A stretch of DNA of 64,000 nt from Streptomyces pseudovenezuelae (GCF_001513955.1 NZ_KQ948148.1:8396-72395); one strand, 5' to 3'. Shown: positions 15,957-26,672, counted from the stretch's first letter. Notes: generated by a model from the letters alone, not told the origin. A program made the numbers and translations.

Positions 15957-17291
15957 ATGCGGGGGATCCTGCGGGGCCCGGTGACGGAGCGCGTGGTGGT
16001 GCGGACGGGGCTGAGATGGAAGCTCAGCGCGGCCATCGCGCTGGTCGGCGCGCTCGTGGCGGTCGCGCTGAGCCTGGTCGTGCACAACGCGGCCCGTGTC
16101 TCGATGCTGGACAACGCGCGTGATCTCGCGGACGAGCGGATCCGGATCGCCCAGCGCAACTACGAGCTCACGGGCAAGCCGAACTTCCCCAGCATCGCGG
16201 TCGACGACCGTCATCTGCCGCCCCCGCTGCGCGAGAAGGTCCAGGAGGGACGCCGGGCGACCTACGTCTCCGACCGGCCCGACCGGGGGCCCGACATCTG
16301 GGCCGCGGTCCCGGTCAAGGGCGGGCATGTGCTGTCGCTGCACACCGGGTTCACCGACCGCAGCACCGACATCCTCAACGACCTCGACCAGGCCCTGGTG
16401 ATCGGTTCCATCGCGGTGGTCCTCGGCGGCAGCGCGCTCGGTGTGCTCATCGGGGGGCAGTTGTCGCGGCGGCTGCGCAAGGCGGCGACCGCGGCCAACC
16501 AGATGGCCAAGGGGGAGACGGACGTCCGGGTGCGGGACGCGATCGGCGGGGTCGTACGGGACGAGACCGACGACCTCGCGAGCGCCGTGGACGCCATGGC
16601 GGACGCGCTCCAGCAGCGGCTGGAGGCGGAGCGGCGGGTCACCGCGGACATCGCGCACGAGCTGCGGACACCGGTGACGGGGCTGCTGACGGCGGCGGAA
16701 CTGCTGCCTCCCGGACGGCCCACGGAACTGGTCCTGGACCGCGCGAAGGCCATGCGCACCCTCGTCGAGGACGTCCTGGAGGTGGCCCGGCTCGACGGCG
16801 CCAACGAGCGCGCGGAGCTCCAGGACATCCTGCTCGGCGAGTTCGTCGCCCGGCGGGTCGCGGCCAAGGACCCGGAGATCGAGGTCCGGGTGGTGCACGA
16901 GTCGGAGGTCACGACCGATCCGCGCCGCCTGGAACGGGTCCTGTTCAACCTTCTCGCCAACGCCGCCCGGCACGGCAAGCCGCCCGTCCAGGTCACCGTC
17001 GAGGGCCGGGTGATCCGTGTCCGCGACCACGGCCCCGGCTTCCCGGAGGACCTCCTCGCCGACGGCCCGAGCCGCTTCCGTACGGGCAGCGCGGACCGCG
17101 CGGGCCACGGCCACGGACTCGGTCTGACCATCGCGGCCGGGCAGGCGCGGGTGCTCGGGGCACGGCTGACCTTCCGCAACGTGCGGCCCGCGGGGGCTCC
17201 CGAGGGGGTGCCCGCGGAGGGCGCGGTGGCGGTGCTGTGGCTGCCGGAGCACGCGCCCACGGCCACCGGGAGCCATCCGATGCTGCCGTGA
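15957..17291 (+). CDS. cseC: Sensor histidine kinase CseC
   Basis: 444 residues. Two membrane helices (about 22-43 and 146-168) flank an extracytoplasmic sensor region of roughly 100 residues. A HAMP linker, the phosphorylated H234 in DIAHELRTPVTG, the N box NLLANAARHG, and G boxes (DHGPGF, GHGHGLGLTIA) follow in normal order. In S. coelicolor CseC senses cell-wall damage by lysozyme and antibiotics such as vancomycin, and passes phosphate to CseB. Its gene ends the operon; the next region is a pseudogene on the other strand. Confidence 0.95.
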   Translation: MRGILRGPVTERVVVRTGLRWKLSAAIALVGALVAVALSLVVHNAARVSMLDNARDLADERIRIAQRNYELTGKPNFPSIAVDDRHLPPPLREKVQEGRRATYVSDRPDRGPDIWAAVPVKGGHVLSLHTGFTDRSTDILNDLDQALVIGSIAVVLGGSALGVLIGGQLSRRLRKAATAANQMAKGETDVRVRDAIGGVVRDETDDLASAVDAMADALQQRLEAERRVTADIAHELRTPVTGLLTAAELLPPGRPTELVLDRAKAMRTLVEDVLEVARLDGANERAELQDILLGEFVARRVAAKDPEIEVRVVHESEVTTDPRRLERVLFNLLANAARHGKPPVQVTVEGRVIRVRDHGPGFPEDLLADGPSRFRTGSADRAGHGHGLGLTIAAGQARVLGARLTFRNVRPAGAPEGVPAEGAVAVLWLPEHAPTATGSHPMLP

Positions 17292-17352
17292 CCCTGTCGG
17301 CGGCAGGGCCCCGGCGAGTGTTCGGCGGCAGGCCCCCTGCGCGTGGCTCCTC

Positions 17353-17677
17353 TCAGGTACTCGCCAGCATCAACTCCTCTCCCCTGGACGGTCGCACGCC
17401 GTCCGTTCGCCCCCTGAAGTAGCGCCGGTCCAGCTCCTCCACCGGCACGTGCCGGGCCTCCCGGAAGCCGGACGCCCGGGCCAGGGCCAGGATCTCGGCG
17501 GGCCCGAAGAACGCCTCCTTGAAGGCGCGGAGGAAGTGATACCGAGTACCCGGCATGCGCGGCGACGGCGCCCAGGTCCAGCTCCGGGTCGGCCCAGTCC
17601 CGGTCCATGGCGTCCTTGGCGAGCCGGATCTGCCGCACTTTGTCCATGGGGCCGATGGTGGCACGCGGCACTGACAT
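17353..17677 (-). pseudogene. Fused remnants of an AraC-type regulator and a SAM methyltransferase
   Basis: The 5' part (from ATG 17677 or 17647) reads DRDWADPELDLGAVAAHAGYS, the beginning of an AraC helix-turn-helix. After a frameshift near 17541-17548 the next frame continues RYHFLRAFKEAFF, the expected next residues of the same domain. It then runs without a break into EILALARASGFREARHVPVE and LDRRYFRGRTDGVRPSRGEE, the C-terminal end of the TIGR00027-type SAM methyltransferases. So two genes have been joined by deletion and the first is also frameshifted. Neither product can be functional. It lies convergent to cseC and just downstream of the MFS gene. Confidence 0.6.
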
Positions 17678-17699
17678 CGCCCCCTCGGCGGACATGAAG

Positions 17700-17733
17700 A
17701 AGGCCCCCGGGGCGGACACCGTCCGGGGGCCTT
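17700..17733 (-). terminator. Terminator of the MFS exporter gene
   Basis: AAGGCCCCCGG and CCGGGGGCCTT form a perfect 11-bp stem around a 12-base loop. It begins 19 bases after the stop codon of the exporter gene. Confidence 0.8.
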
Positions 17734-17751
17734 CGGTTCAGGAGAGGCGGC

Positions 17752-19317
17752 TCAGACCTCGACGAGCGGAGCCGGCGCCGCGTCGTCCGCCGCCTTCTGG
17801 GGCCCCGCTCCCTTGAGCGGCACCTCCTTGACGAACACCGCCGCCACCAGCGCGACCACGGCGACGATCGAGCCGAGCAGGAACGCCGAGTGCGTGCCCG
17901 CCGACACCGCGAACTGGTACGCCTCGCGCACCGCGTCCGGCAGCTTCTCCAGGCTCTTCGCGTCCAGCTGCGCGGACTGCTCGGTCACCTTGGAGCCCAG
18001 CGACCCGCCACGCTCGGCCATGGTGTCCTGGACCCGGTGGTTGAACAGGGCGCCCATGATGGCCACACCGAAGGAGGAGCCGAGGGTACGGAACAGGGTC
18101 GTGGAGGAGGACGCGACGCCCATGTCCTTCATCTCGACGCTGTTCTGCGCGACCAGCATGGTGATCTGCATCAGGCAGCCCATGCCGAGACCGACCACGG
18201 CCATGAAGACACCGGAGGTGAGCCTTGAGGTCCCGGTGTCCATCGTCGACAGCAGGTAGAGCCCGACGATCATCAGTGCACTGCCGAGGACCGGGAAGAC
18301 GTAGTACCGCCCGCTGTTGGTGGTGATCCGGCCCGCGACCATCGAGGTCACCAGCATCGCGCCGAGCATCGGCAGGAGCAGCAGTCCCGAGTTGGTGGCG
18401 GAGGCGCCCTGCACGGACTGCTGGTAGAGCGGCAGGAAGAGGGTGGCGCCGAACATCACGAAGCCGGTGATGAAGCCGATGATCGACATCAGCGTGAAGT
18501 TGCGGTTGCGGAAGATGTGCAGCGGGACCACCGGCTCGGCCGCCTTGGTCTGCCAGAACACGAACCCGACGAGCGCGGCCACACCGATGCCGATCAGCTC
18601 CATGATCCGCGCGGAGCTCCAGGCGTACTCCGTGCCGCCCCAGGTGGTCACCAGCACGATGGAGGTGATGCCGACGGTCAGCAGGGCGGCGCCCAGGTAG
18701 TCGATGCGGGCCTGTGCGCGCTTCTTCGGCAGGTGCAGCACGGCGCTGATCAGACCGAGCGACACGACGCCGAGCGGCAGGTTGATGTAGAAGGACCAGC
18801 GCCAGCCCCAGTTGTCGGTGATGGTGCCGCCGACCAGCGGGCCGCCGATCATCGCGAGCGCCATGACGCCGGCCATCATGCCCTGGTACTTGCCGCGCTC
18901 CCGCGGGGGGATCAGGTCGCCGATGATCGCCATGACGCCGACCATCAGACCGCCGGCGCCGAGGCCCTGCACGGCCCGGAAGCCGATGAGCTGCCCCATG
19001 TCCTGGGCCATGCCGCTGAGCGCGGAGCCGATCAGGAAGAGCACGATCGAGCTCATGAAGACGCCCTTGCGGCCGTACATGTCGCCGAGCTTGCCCCAGA
19101 GCGGGGTGGCGGCCGCGGTGGCCAGTGTGTAGGCCGTCACGACCCACGAAAGGTGTTCGAGTCCGCCGAGCTCGCCCACGATCGTCGGCATCGCGGTGCC
19201 CACGATCATGTTGTCGAGCATCGCGAGCATCATGGTGATCATCAGCGCGAGCAGGACGACCCGCACGCTGCGCTGTTTCTTGTCCGGCTCCGTCTCGACC
19301 GTCTGTGTGTCCGCCAT
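17752..19317 (-). CDS. MFS drug exporter of the DHA2 (14-helix) family
   Basis: 521 residues with about 14 membrane helices, typical of proton-coupled multidrug exporters. Family motifs are visible: LDNMIVGTAMPTIVGEL in helix 1, motif A GKLGDMYGRKGVF after helix 2, and the helix 5 motif with GPLVGGTITDNWGWRWSF. The C-terminal part has a 100-residue extracytoplasmic and helical extension found in Streptomyces relatives. ATG 19317 is preferred over GTG 19326 because AGGGGAG lies 8 bases before it. It is divergent from a TetR gene, with two operator copies between, so export is probably derepressed by the transported compound. Confidence 0.93.
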   Translation of the reverse strand: MADTQTVETEPDKKQRSVRVVLLALMITMMLAMLDNMIVGTAMPTIVGELGGLEHLSWVVTAYTLATAAATPLWGKLGDMYGRKGVFMSSIVLFLIGSALSGMAQDMGQLIGFRAVQGLGAGGLMVGVMAIIGDLIPPRERGKYQGMMAGVMALAMIGGPLVGGTITDNWGWRWSFYINLPLGVVSLGLISAVLHLPKKRAQARIDYLGAALLTVGITSIVLVTTWGGTEYAWSSARIMELIGIGVAALVGFVFWQTKAAEPVVPLHIFRNRNFTLMSIIGFITGFVMFGATLFLPLYQQSVQGASATNSGLLLLPMLGAMLVTSMVAGRITTNSGRYYVFPVLGSALMIVGLYLLSTMDTGTSRLTSGVFMAVVGLGMGCLMQITMLVAQNSVEMKDMGVASSSTTLFRTLGSSFGVAIMGALFNHRVQDTMAERGGSLGSKVTEQSAQLDAKSLEKLPDAVREAYQFAVSAGTHSAFLLGSIVAVVALVAAVFVKEVPLKGAGPQKAADDAAPAPLVEV

Positions 19318-19363
19318 CGTTTCCACTCCCCTGAGGTCCTGCGGTACTTCCCCCGCCGGGGCA

Positions 19364-19435
19364 CTTACTTGCCGCCCGGCTAGTTGTCTACACTGGGGAA
19401 GGTAGACGCGTAACTAGCCGGGCGTCAAGTAAGTT
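19364..19435. promoter_or_regulatory. Twin inverted operator between the exporter and its TetR repressor
   Basis: A 23-base arm at 19364-19386 is repeated as its reverse complement at 19413-19435 with a single mismatch. Inside it, GTCTAC (19387-19392) pairs with GTAGAC (19403-19408). Each arm is itself an imperfect palindrome (ACTTG and CTAGT half-sites), so the region holds two repressor sites facing each other. A minus-strand promoter TTGACG, 18 bases, TACCTT for the exporter overlaps the right-hand site. Confidence 0.75.
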
Positions 19436-19460
19436 TTATGGAAAGCCGAGGAGCACGAGG

Positions 19461-20057
19461 ATGGGCGGCACCATGGACGTCACGAAGCAGCAGCGCCGCG
19501 GCAACACGCGCCAGCGCATCCAGGACGTGGCCCTCGATCTCTTCGCGGAGCAGGGGTACGAGAAGACGTCCCTGCGGGAGATCGCCGAGCACCTGGACGT
19601 CACCAAGGCGGCGCTCTACTACCACTTCAAGACCAAGGAAGAGATCCTCGTCAGCATCTTCGACGACCTGACGCAGCCGATCCTCGACCTGATCGAGTGG
19701 GGCAGGCAGCAGCCGCACACGCTGGAGACGAAGCAGGAGATCGTACGGCGTTACAGCGCGACCCTGGCCGGCGCGACACCGCTGTTCCGCTTCATGCAGG
19801 AGAACCAGGCCACGGTCCGCGAACTGCGCGTCGGCGAGACCTTCAAGGAGCGCATGCAGGGCCTGCGCGAGATCATCGTCGACCCCGAGGCCGACCTCAC
19901 CGACCAGGTCCGCTGCGTCAGCGCGATCTTCACCCTGCACGCCGGGATGTTCTTCCTCCAGGACATCGCCGGAGACCCGGAGGCCAAGCGCAAGGCGGTC
20001 CTGGAGGTCGCGACGGACCTGGTCACGCAGGCGCATCGGGGGGGCGCGGAGGGGTAG
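19461..20057 (+). CDS. TetR-family repressor, likely of the divergent exporter
   Basis: 198 residues. The N-terminal helix-turn-helix is clear (IQDVALDLFAEQGYEKTSLREIAEHLDVTKAALYYHFKTKEEIL, residues about 18-60). The ligand domain is helical, with a single Cys. The ATG at 19461 follows GAGCACGAGG; a second ATG four codons on is possible. Divergent arrangement with an MFS exporter and the shared palindromic operators make it the probable repressor of both genes, released by a substrate of the pump; the ligand is unknown. Confidence 0.92.
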   Translation: MGGTMDVTKQQRRGNTRQRIQDVALDLFAEQGYEKTSLREIAEHLDVTKAALYYHFKTKEEILVSIFDDLTQPILDLIEWGRQQPHTLETKQEIVRRYSATLAGATPLFRFMQENQATVRELRVGETFKERMQGLREIIVDPEADLTDQVRCVSAIFTLHAGMFFLQDIAGDPEAKRKAVLEVATDLVTQAHRGGAEG

Positions 20058-20111
20058 GGCCGGGGGCGGGCCAGGGGAACGGCCTCCGTTCGACCGGAGG
20101 TGGGAGCGAGG

Positions 20112-20781
20112 GGTCGGCACCTTCGGTTCGACCCGGGCGCGGGAAGGAGCTGACGCCTGCGGTCCGGCCGGGGGCGGCGGGGCGGCGGGGGCGGCTAGCA
20201 GCGACTTGCCGAGGGGGGCGAGCCCGAGGGATTCCGCTTCCCTGCGACCGCTGATGGGGCGAGGGGTCGGCGCCTACGGTTCACCCCGGGGGGCGGGATG
20301 CGGAACGGGCCCTGCACCTCCGCCCGGGACGACCGGGACGACCGGGGCGGCACCCACACGGCCGGCACGAGCACGGAGCGAGGGGGCGGCGCCCACGGTT
20401 CACCCCGGGGGCGGGATGAGGAGCTGACCCTGCGACTCGGCCCGGGACGGCGGAGGCCGTCGACACGCGGCTCGCACGGAAGGGCCGAGGGGATGTCGCT
20501 TGCCTTCGGCGGGCGGGCGGGCGAGGCAAGGCGCTGGCGCCCGCGCTCGGCCCTGCACAGCCGGGGCGGCAACGAGGATGGAGCAACGGGTCGACGCCTA
20601 CGGTTCGACCCGGGGCCTCGTGGGAGGGGCTGATACCCACGGTTCGATCCGGCGGCGGTCCGAGCGACTGGCGCCCCGCTCCCGGTCTGCCCCCGGTCTT
20701 CCCCAGGGGCACCAGGACGTGCCGGCGCCCGGGGTTCCGTCGGGGGCAACAAGGGCCTGACCGGCGCCTACGGTCCGGCTA
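20112..20781 (+). repeat. Non-coding region with about nine degenerate copies of a 25-bp repeat
   Basis: The 774 bases between the TetR gene and the M23 gene hold no credible gene. Instead a motif close to GGTCGGCGCCTACGGTTC followed by CACCCCGGG recurs at about 20112, 20151, 20265, 20383, 20421, 20588, 20629, 20721 and 20755. The copies differ at several positions and are irregularly spaced, with G-rich filler between. The same pattern gives repeated nonsense peptides in several frames on both strands, so it acts at DNA or RNA level, not as protein. Confidence 0.7.
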
Positions 20782-20831
20782 CAGGCAGCCCGAACATCTG
20801 ACGCCGCCCAGCCGGCCACCCCCTCCGAGGC

Positions 20832-21380
20832 TCAGACCTTGACGCCCTTGGCGCGCAGGAAGGCGACCGGGTCGATGGCCGAGCCGTAGTTCGGGGTCGT
20901 GCGGATCTCGAAGTGCAGGTGCGGGCCGCTGGAGTTGCCGGTGTTGCCGGACAGGGCGATGCGCTGACCGGTCTTGACTATCTGGCCGACCTTGACCTTG
21001 ATCCGGGAGAGGTGGGCGTACTGCGAGTACCGCTTGTTGCCGTGCTTGATCACGATGGCGTTGCCGTAGGCGGAACCGTCACCGGCTCCCCCAGGACCCG
21101 CCTTGACGACGGTCCCGCCGTGCGCGGCGACGACGGTCGTACCGCTCGGCACCGCGAAGTCCTGCCCACTGTGGGTGGACTGCCACATGCCACCGGCCTG
21201 CGCATAGCTCGCGCTGAGCGTGTACTTCTTCACCGGGTCGACCCAGGAGGGCGAGGAGGACGCGGCCGAGGCGACTCCGGCCCCCAGCACAGCCGACGCC
21301 CCGACGGACGCGGCCACGACGGCCACCCGGGTACGGAGCAGGGACGTACGGGACGAACGGGAAGAAACGCGCTGGAACAT
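20832..21380 (-). CDS. Secreted M23-family peptidase (LytM/lysostaphin type)
   Basis: 182 residues. A basic N-terminus and hydrophobic core ending ASAVLGAGVASAA form a Sec signal peptide (about 38 residues). The M23 domain follows, with zinc ligands in THSGQDFAVPSG (H and D) and GPHLHFEIR (HLH). These enzymes cut peptide cross-bridges in peptidoglycan outside the cell, or act as activators when degenerate; all metal ligands are present here. The ATG at 21380 is chosen because GAGG lies six bases upstream; another ATG four codons earlier has no ribosome site. Confidence 0.93.
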   Translation of the reverse strand: MFQRVSSRSSRTSLLRTRVAVVAASVGASAVLGAGVASAASSSPSWVDPVKKYTLSASYAQAGGMWQSTHSGQDFAVPSGTTVVAAHGGTVVKAGPGGAGDGSAYGNAIVIKHGNKRYSQYAHLSRIKVKVGQIVKTGQRIALSGNTGNSSGPHLHFEIRTTPNYGSAIDPVAFLRAKGVKV

Positions 21381-21765
21381 TCGGAACCTCATGAAGCCGG
21401 GGACAGGAAACCACCCGGCGCACGAAGGCCGCCGGATGGCGCATCCCTTGGTAACCCCGAAGACCGAATTCGCCCAAACAGCCCATCTACGACGGAATGT
21501 AGTAATAGGTCCCGACAGTTCGTCCGAGAAGTCCCTTTTCCCTTCCCCTCCCCGCCCCCACCCCTTCACTATTCCGCCTAGTAATGGACAAATCACCTGT
21601 AAGGCAAGTCACCCGGGGGCCCCGAGGTAAAAGAGACGCCATGTGACGCACGTCTCTGGCCTCCTACCAACCGGTAACCCTACGGTTCCTCTCGCGCCAC
21701 CCTCACCAACAAACATGCACGAGACAACTGCAGCGTTTCCGGACGTGAGAGGACCCCCCACCCCC
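21381..21765. other. Divergent intergenic region of the M23 peptidase and acid phosphatase genes
   Basis: No gene is seen in these 385 bases. Two structures stand out. A hairpin (21411-21420 with 21430-21439, nine of ten pairs plus one G-U) lies in the M23 leader. A perfect 7-bp inverted repeat AGAGACG / CGTCTCT (21632-21638 and 21651-21657) lies upstream of the phosphatase. The middle part is relatively AT-rich for this genome and should carry both promoters; I could not place them with confidence. I looked for the ydaO c-di-AMP riboswitch and did not find it. Confidence 0.5.
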
Positions 21766-22398
21766 ATGACAAGACGACGCCCCTGGGCGCGCCACATAGC
21801 CGTAAGCACCGTCTCCGCCGCCGCCCTCGTCGCCCTGGCCGTACCCGCCGAGGCCGCGACGACCACCGCAAGCGCCACCACGACCGCTACGGCCGCCGCC
21901 GAGGACGTCGACTACGCCACCTGGCAGACCGACTGCCAGGCCGTGATGGACCAGGCCCTCCCCTACCTGAAGACGCGTATCGCCGCCCCCAGGCCCGGCG
22001 AGAAGCAGGCGATCGTCCTCGACATCGACAACACCACCCTGGAGACGGACTTCGGCTTCAGCTATCCCTCACCGGCCAACAAGCCCGTCCTGGCGGTCGC
22101 GCAGTACGCCCAGGAGCACGGTGTCTCCCTGTTCTTCGTGACCGCCCGCCCCGGCATCATCGCCTCGGTGACCGACTACAACCTCAAGCACGTCGGCTAC
22201 CAGGTGAACGGCCTCTACGTCCGCAACTTCATCGACCTCTTCAAGGACGTCGCCGCCTACAAGACGGCCAAGCGCGTCGACATCGAGAACAAGGGCTACA
22301 CGATCATCGCGAACATCGGCAACAGCGCCACCGACCTGTCGGGCGGCCACGCCGAGAAGACCTTCAAACTCCCGGACTACGACGGCCAGTTGTCCTGA
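21766..22398 (+). CDS. Secreted HAD-superfamily acid phosphatase (class B/IIIB type)
   Basis: 210 residues from ATG 21766. A twin-Arg-like basic start (TRRRPWARH) and a hydrophobic segment ending LAVPAEAA make a signal peptide. The HAD core begins with the nucleophile motif VLDIDNTTLE (DxDxT), continues with the FFVTARPGI motif, and includes the Lys-containing YKTAKR and later NIGNSATDL acidic motif. It should hydrolyse phosphomonoesters outside the cell. An in-frame GTG 123 bases upstream exists, but its extra residues are not signal-like. The gene ends at a strong shared terminator with clpC. Confidence 0.88.
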   Translation: MTRRRPWARHIAVSTVSAAALVALAVPAEAATTTASATTTATAAAEDVDYATWQTDCQAVMDQALPYLKTRIAAPRPGEKQAIVLDIDNTTLETDFGFSYPSPANKPVLAVAQYAQEHGVSLFFVTARPGIIASVTDYNLKHVGYQVNGLYVRNFIDLFKDVAAYKTAKRVDIENKGYTIIANIGNSATDLSGGHAEKTFKLPDYDGQLS

Positions 22399-22432
22399 CT
22401 CCGGGCCGCGCCTTCCCCGTACGTCACCGCAA

Positions 22433-22472
22433 AAAGGGCCGCTCCAGAACCGAAGTTCCGAAGCGGCCCTTT
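22433..22472. terminator. Bidirectional terminator between acid phosphatase and clpC
   Basis: AAAGGGCCGCT and AGCGGCCCTTT make a perfect 11-bp stem with A/T-rich ends on both sides, suitable for ending transcripts in both directions. The loop contains a smaller GAAC/GTTC pairing. Confidence 0.85.
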
Positions 22473-22491
22473 CAAGGCGTCGCCGTGAGGC

Positions 22492-25020
<2,529 letters not shown>

Positions 25021-25165
25021 CGTTAATCGCTCCTCAGAGCGGTCAGGCAGTGGGGGGAACTTCCCCTCCCTGTCCTTCCGCAGCTTAGTCCCGCAAGCGG
25101 GGACCGCTCATTCCAACTGCCGACACCGTCGATGGCCTCCTGACCCCGAACGCCGACATCTGCTC

Positions 25166-25193
25166 CAACCCGATGGTGCGAGACGATGTTCCC
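25166..25193 (-). promoter_or_regulatory. Sigma-R-type promoter of clpC
   Basis: GGGAAC, exactly 18 bases, then GTTG on the minus strand fits the SigR consensus (GGGAAY-N18-GTTG). The predicted start is near 25159, giving a leader of about 140 bases. Clp genes are known members of the thiol-stress regulon in S. coelicolor. Confidence 0.65.
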
Positions 25194-25221
25194 GCAGGCC
25201 AGGCAGTTACCCCAGTCGCCA

Positions 25222-25238
25222 GTACGCCGATGGCGAAC
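25222..25238 (-). promoter_or_regulatory. ClgR-type operator upstream of clpC
   Basis: GTTCGCCATCGGCGTAC on the minus strand matches the ClgR pattern GTTCGC-N5-GCG with near-palindromic ends. It is about 70 bases upstream of the sigma-R start, so it would serve a separate activated promoter or act together with it. Confidence 0.6.
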
Positions 25239-25450
25239 GTGAGACGGCCTTTCCTGCGTGTCGCCCCCTCCCACTAGGGATGTCTTACCCGCTCGGGCTG
25301 GCACTCCATGCCGTAGGCCCCCCGTCCCTCCGCTACGGGCGAACAACCTTGTGCCACCCCGCACCTCCGCACGCCCCCTCTTCGGACACTCTTCGCACAC
25401 GTAGGTACACCCAGCGTAACTCTCGCGCCTTTCCGGCGGTTGCACTTGGC

Positions 25451-26236
25451 ATGGTCGCCAGCCGCCCCCCTCTCACCACGGATCTCACCGCGGTCCCGCT
25501 CCCCCGCCGGCCGCTCGAACAGGCCGCCGCCGGCGACGATCCGGTCCGCCGCTGGTACGAGAACGAACTGGGCTGGCCCACGGTGCCCGCGAGCACCCCC
25601 GAATCTCCCGTACGGCTGCGCCTGGGGCTTCGTTTCGACGTCCTGGACGTCCCGGCCGGGGCAGGAGGCGCGGCCCTGCGCCATCTCGCCGGGGCCTCTC
25701 CGGTGGCGGTGCGGGGCGACCGGATGCTGCTCCTGGTGGCGGCGGGCAGCACGGAGGAGTTGCCGGGCCTGCTGGACTGGCTGGAGTGGGGCGCGCTGGC
25801 GCTCGACCTGCGGGCGATCGGGACGGGCGGCGTGATGCGGGCTCCGCACCCGCCGGAGCCCGGTGCGGGTCGCATCGCGGAGGTCCCGTCGGGGCGGTCC
25901 GCGCGTCCGGGGCCCGGCGCGGACGCGTCGCGCGATCCGGCGTCACTCCCGGAACCGGGCGTGCCCGTGCCCCGACCGCCGGGGAACGTGCCGTCAGAGG
26001 TGAAGGATGCCGGCCGGACCGCCGGAAGCCGGCGACCTCTCGCCCCGGGCCGCCCGGGCTCCCTGCAGGGGGCCGCCGTATGGCTGCGGCCCCCCGAGCC
26101 TGGGTGCGAGGTCGAGGCCTCGCTGCCGACGATGTCGGCGCTGGGGGGCGTTGGGGGCGCCCCCGATCTCGTACGCGTCGTGAACACGGTGGCCACACAG
26201 TGCCACCGGCTGCGACTGTGGCGCACACGGCCATAA
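25451..26236 (+). CDS. Conserved hypothetical protein, prim-pol-like N-terminus
   Basis: 261 residues, no signal or membrane helix. The first 120 residues (DDPVRRWYENELGWPTVPA, RLRLGLRFDVLDVPAGAGGAAL, MLLLVAAGSTEELPGLLDWLEWG) resemble the N-terminal part of bifunctional primase/polymerase-like proteins common in Streptomyces, but the acidic catalytic residues are not evident. The middle is Pro/Ala/Gly-rich. A C-terminal segment contains WLRPPEPGCEVEASLPTM. A gene occupies this position beside lsr2 in S. coelicolor. ATG 25451 is the first plausible start after the clpC regulatory region; function unknown. Confidence 0.7.
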   Translation: MVASRPPLTTDLTAVPLPRRPLEQAAAGDDPVRRWYENELGWPTVPASTPESPVRLRLGLRFDVLDVPAGAGGAALRHLAGASPVAVRGDRMLLLVAAGSTEELPGLLDWLEWGALALDLRAIGTGGVMRAPHPPEPGAGRIAEVPSGRSARPGPGADASRDPASLPEPGVPVPRPPGNVPSEVKDAGRTAGSRRPLAPGRPGSLQGAAVWLRPPEPGCEVEASLPTMSALGGVGGAPDLVRVVNTVATQCHRLRLWRTRP

Positions 26237-26270
26237 GCCTTCACGGCCCCGGCCGTCGTGAACCTCTGGA

Positions 26271-26606
26271 TCAGGCGTTGGCCTTCTCGTAAGCCTCGCG
26301 AATGCTCGCCGGAACGCGGCCGCGGTCATTGACCTCGTAACCGTTCTCCTTCGCCCACGCGCGGATCTGAGCGGTGTCCTGGCTACCGCCGGAAGCGGCC
26401 CGCGTCTTTCCGCGCCCGCCCGAAGCACGGCCTCCGGTGCGGCGACCGCCCTTCACGTAGGGCTCGAGAAGGCCACGGAGCTTGTCCGCATTGGCAGTCG
26501 TGAGATCGATCTCGTACGTCTTGCCGTCCAACGCGAACGTGACGGTCTCGTCCGCCTCGCCGCCGTCGATGTCGTCGACAAGAAGGACCTGAACCTTCTG
26601 TGCCAC
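26271..26606 (-). CDS. lsr2: Nucleoid-associated protein Lsr2
   Basis: 111 residues. The N-terminal dimerisation/oligomerisation domain (AQKVQVLLVDDIDGGEADETVTFALDGKTYEIDL) and the C-terminal DNA-binding domain (RAWAKENGYEVNDRGRVPASIREAYEKA) are complete. The RGR motif inserts in the minor groove of AT-rich DNA. Lsr2 silences foreign and specialised-metabolite genes as the actinobacterial H-NS counterpart. GTG 26606 is the start because AAAGGAAA lies just upstream; an upstream ATG in the same frame falls on the ribosome site itself. The promoter carries overlapping palindromes. Confidence 0.97.
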   Translation of the reverse strand: MAQKVQVLLVDDIDGGEADETVTFALDGKTYEIDLTTANADKLRGLLEPYVKGGRRTGGRASGGRGKTRAASGGSQDTAQIRAWAKENGYEVNDRGRVPASIREAYEKANA

Positions 26607-26672
26607 CGGATTTCCTTTCATCCAATACTTGAGGGCCGGGGGCCTGCGGCGTCCGCCGTTTCGCCGTCCCCT

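Larger units (their letters stand above)
25021..25450. other. Intergenic region upstream of clpC
   Basis: 430 bases divide clpC (leftward) from the hypothetical gene at 25451 (rightward). The sigma-R-like promoter and ClgR-like box lie here. A 140-codon frame on the minus strand (25023-25445) has unusual composition and ends almost at the clpC start; I regard it as chance. GGTCCCCGC and GCGGGGACC at 25092-25112 form a short hairpin in the clpC leader. Confidence 0.5.

Noticed and set aside
20112..20781. tRNA or tRNA remnants, because of the GGTTCGACCC T-loop-like core
   Set aside because: No acceptor, D or anticodon arms can be folded around any copy.
21381..21765. Possible c-di-AMP (ydaO) riboswitch upstream of the M23 peptidase, suggested by disA in the same window
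   Set aside because: The conserved elements I know (GGGGGAACCA, GGGGUGAAUC and CAGCUAACC regions) are not present; only an ordinary hairpin is seen.
25023..25445. A 140-residue protein on the minus strand upstream of clpC, with a CEECPKRG-like cysteine pattern
   Set aside because: It covers the sigma-R promoter and ClgR box and its composition is not protein-like; it ends against the clpC start.
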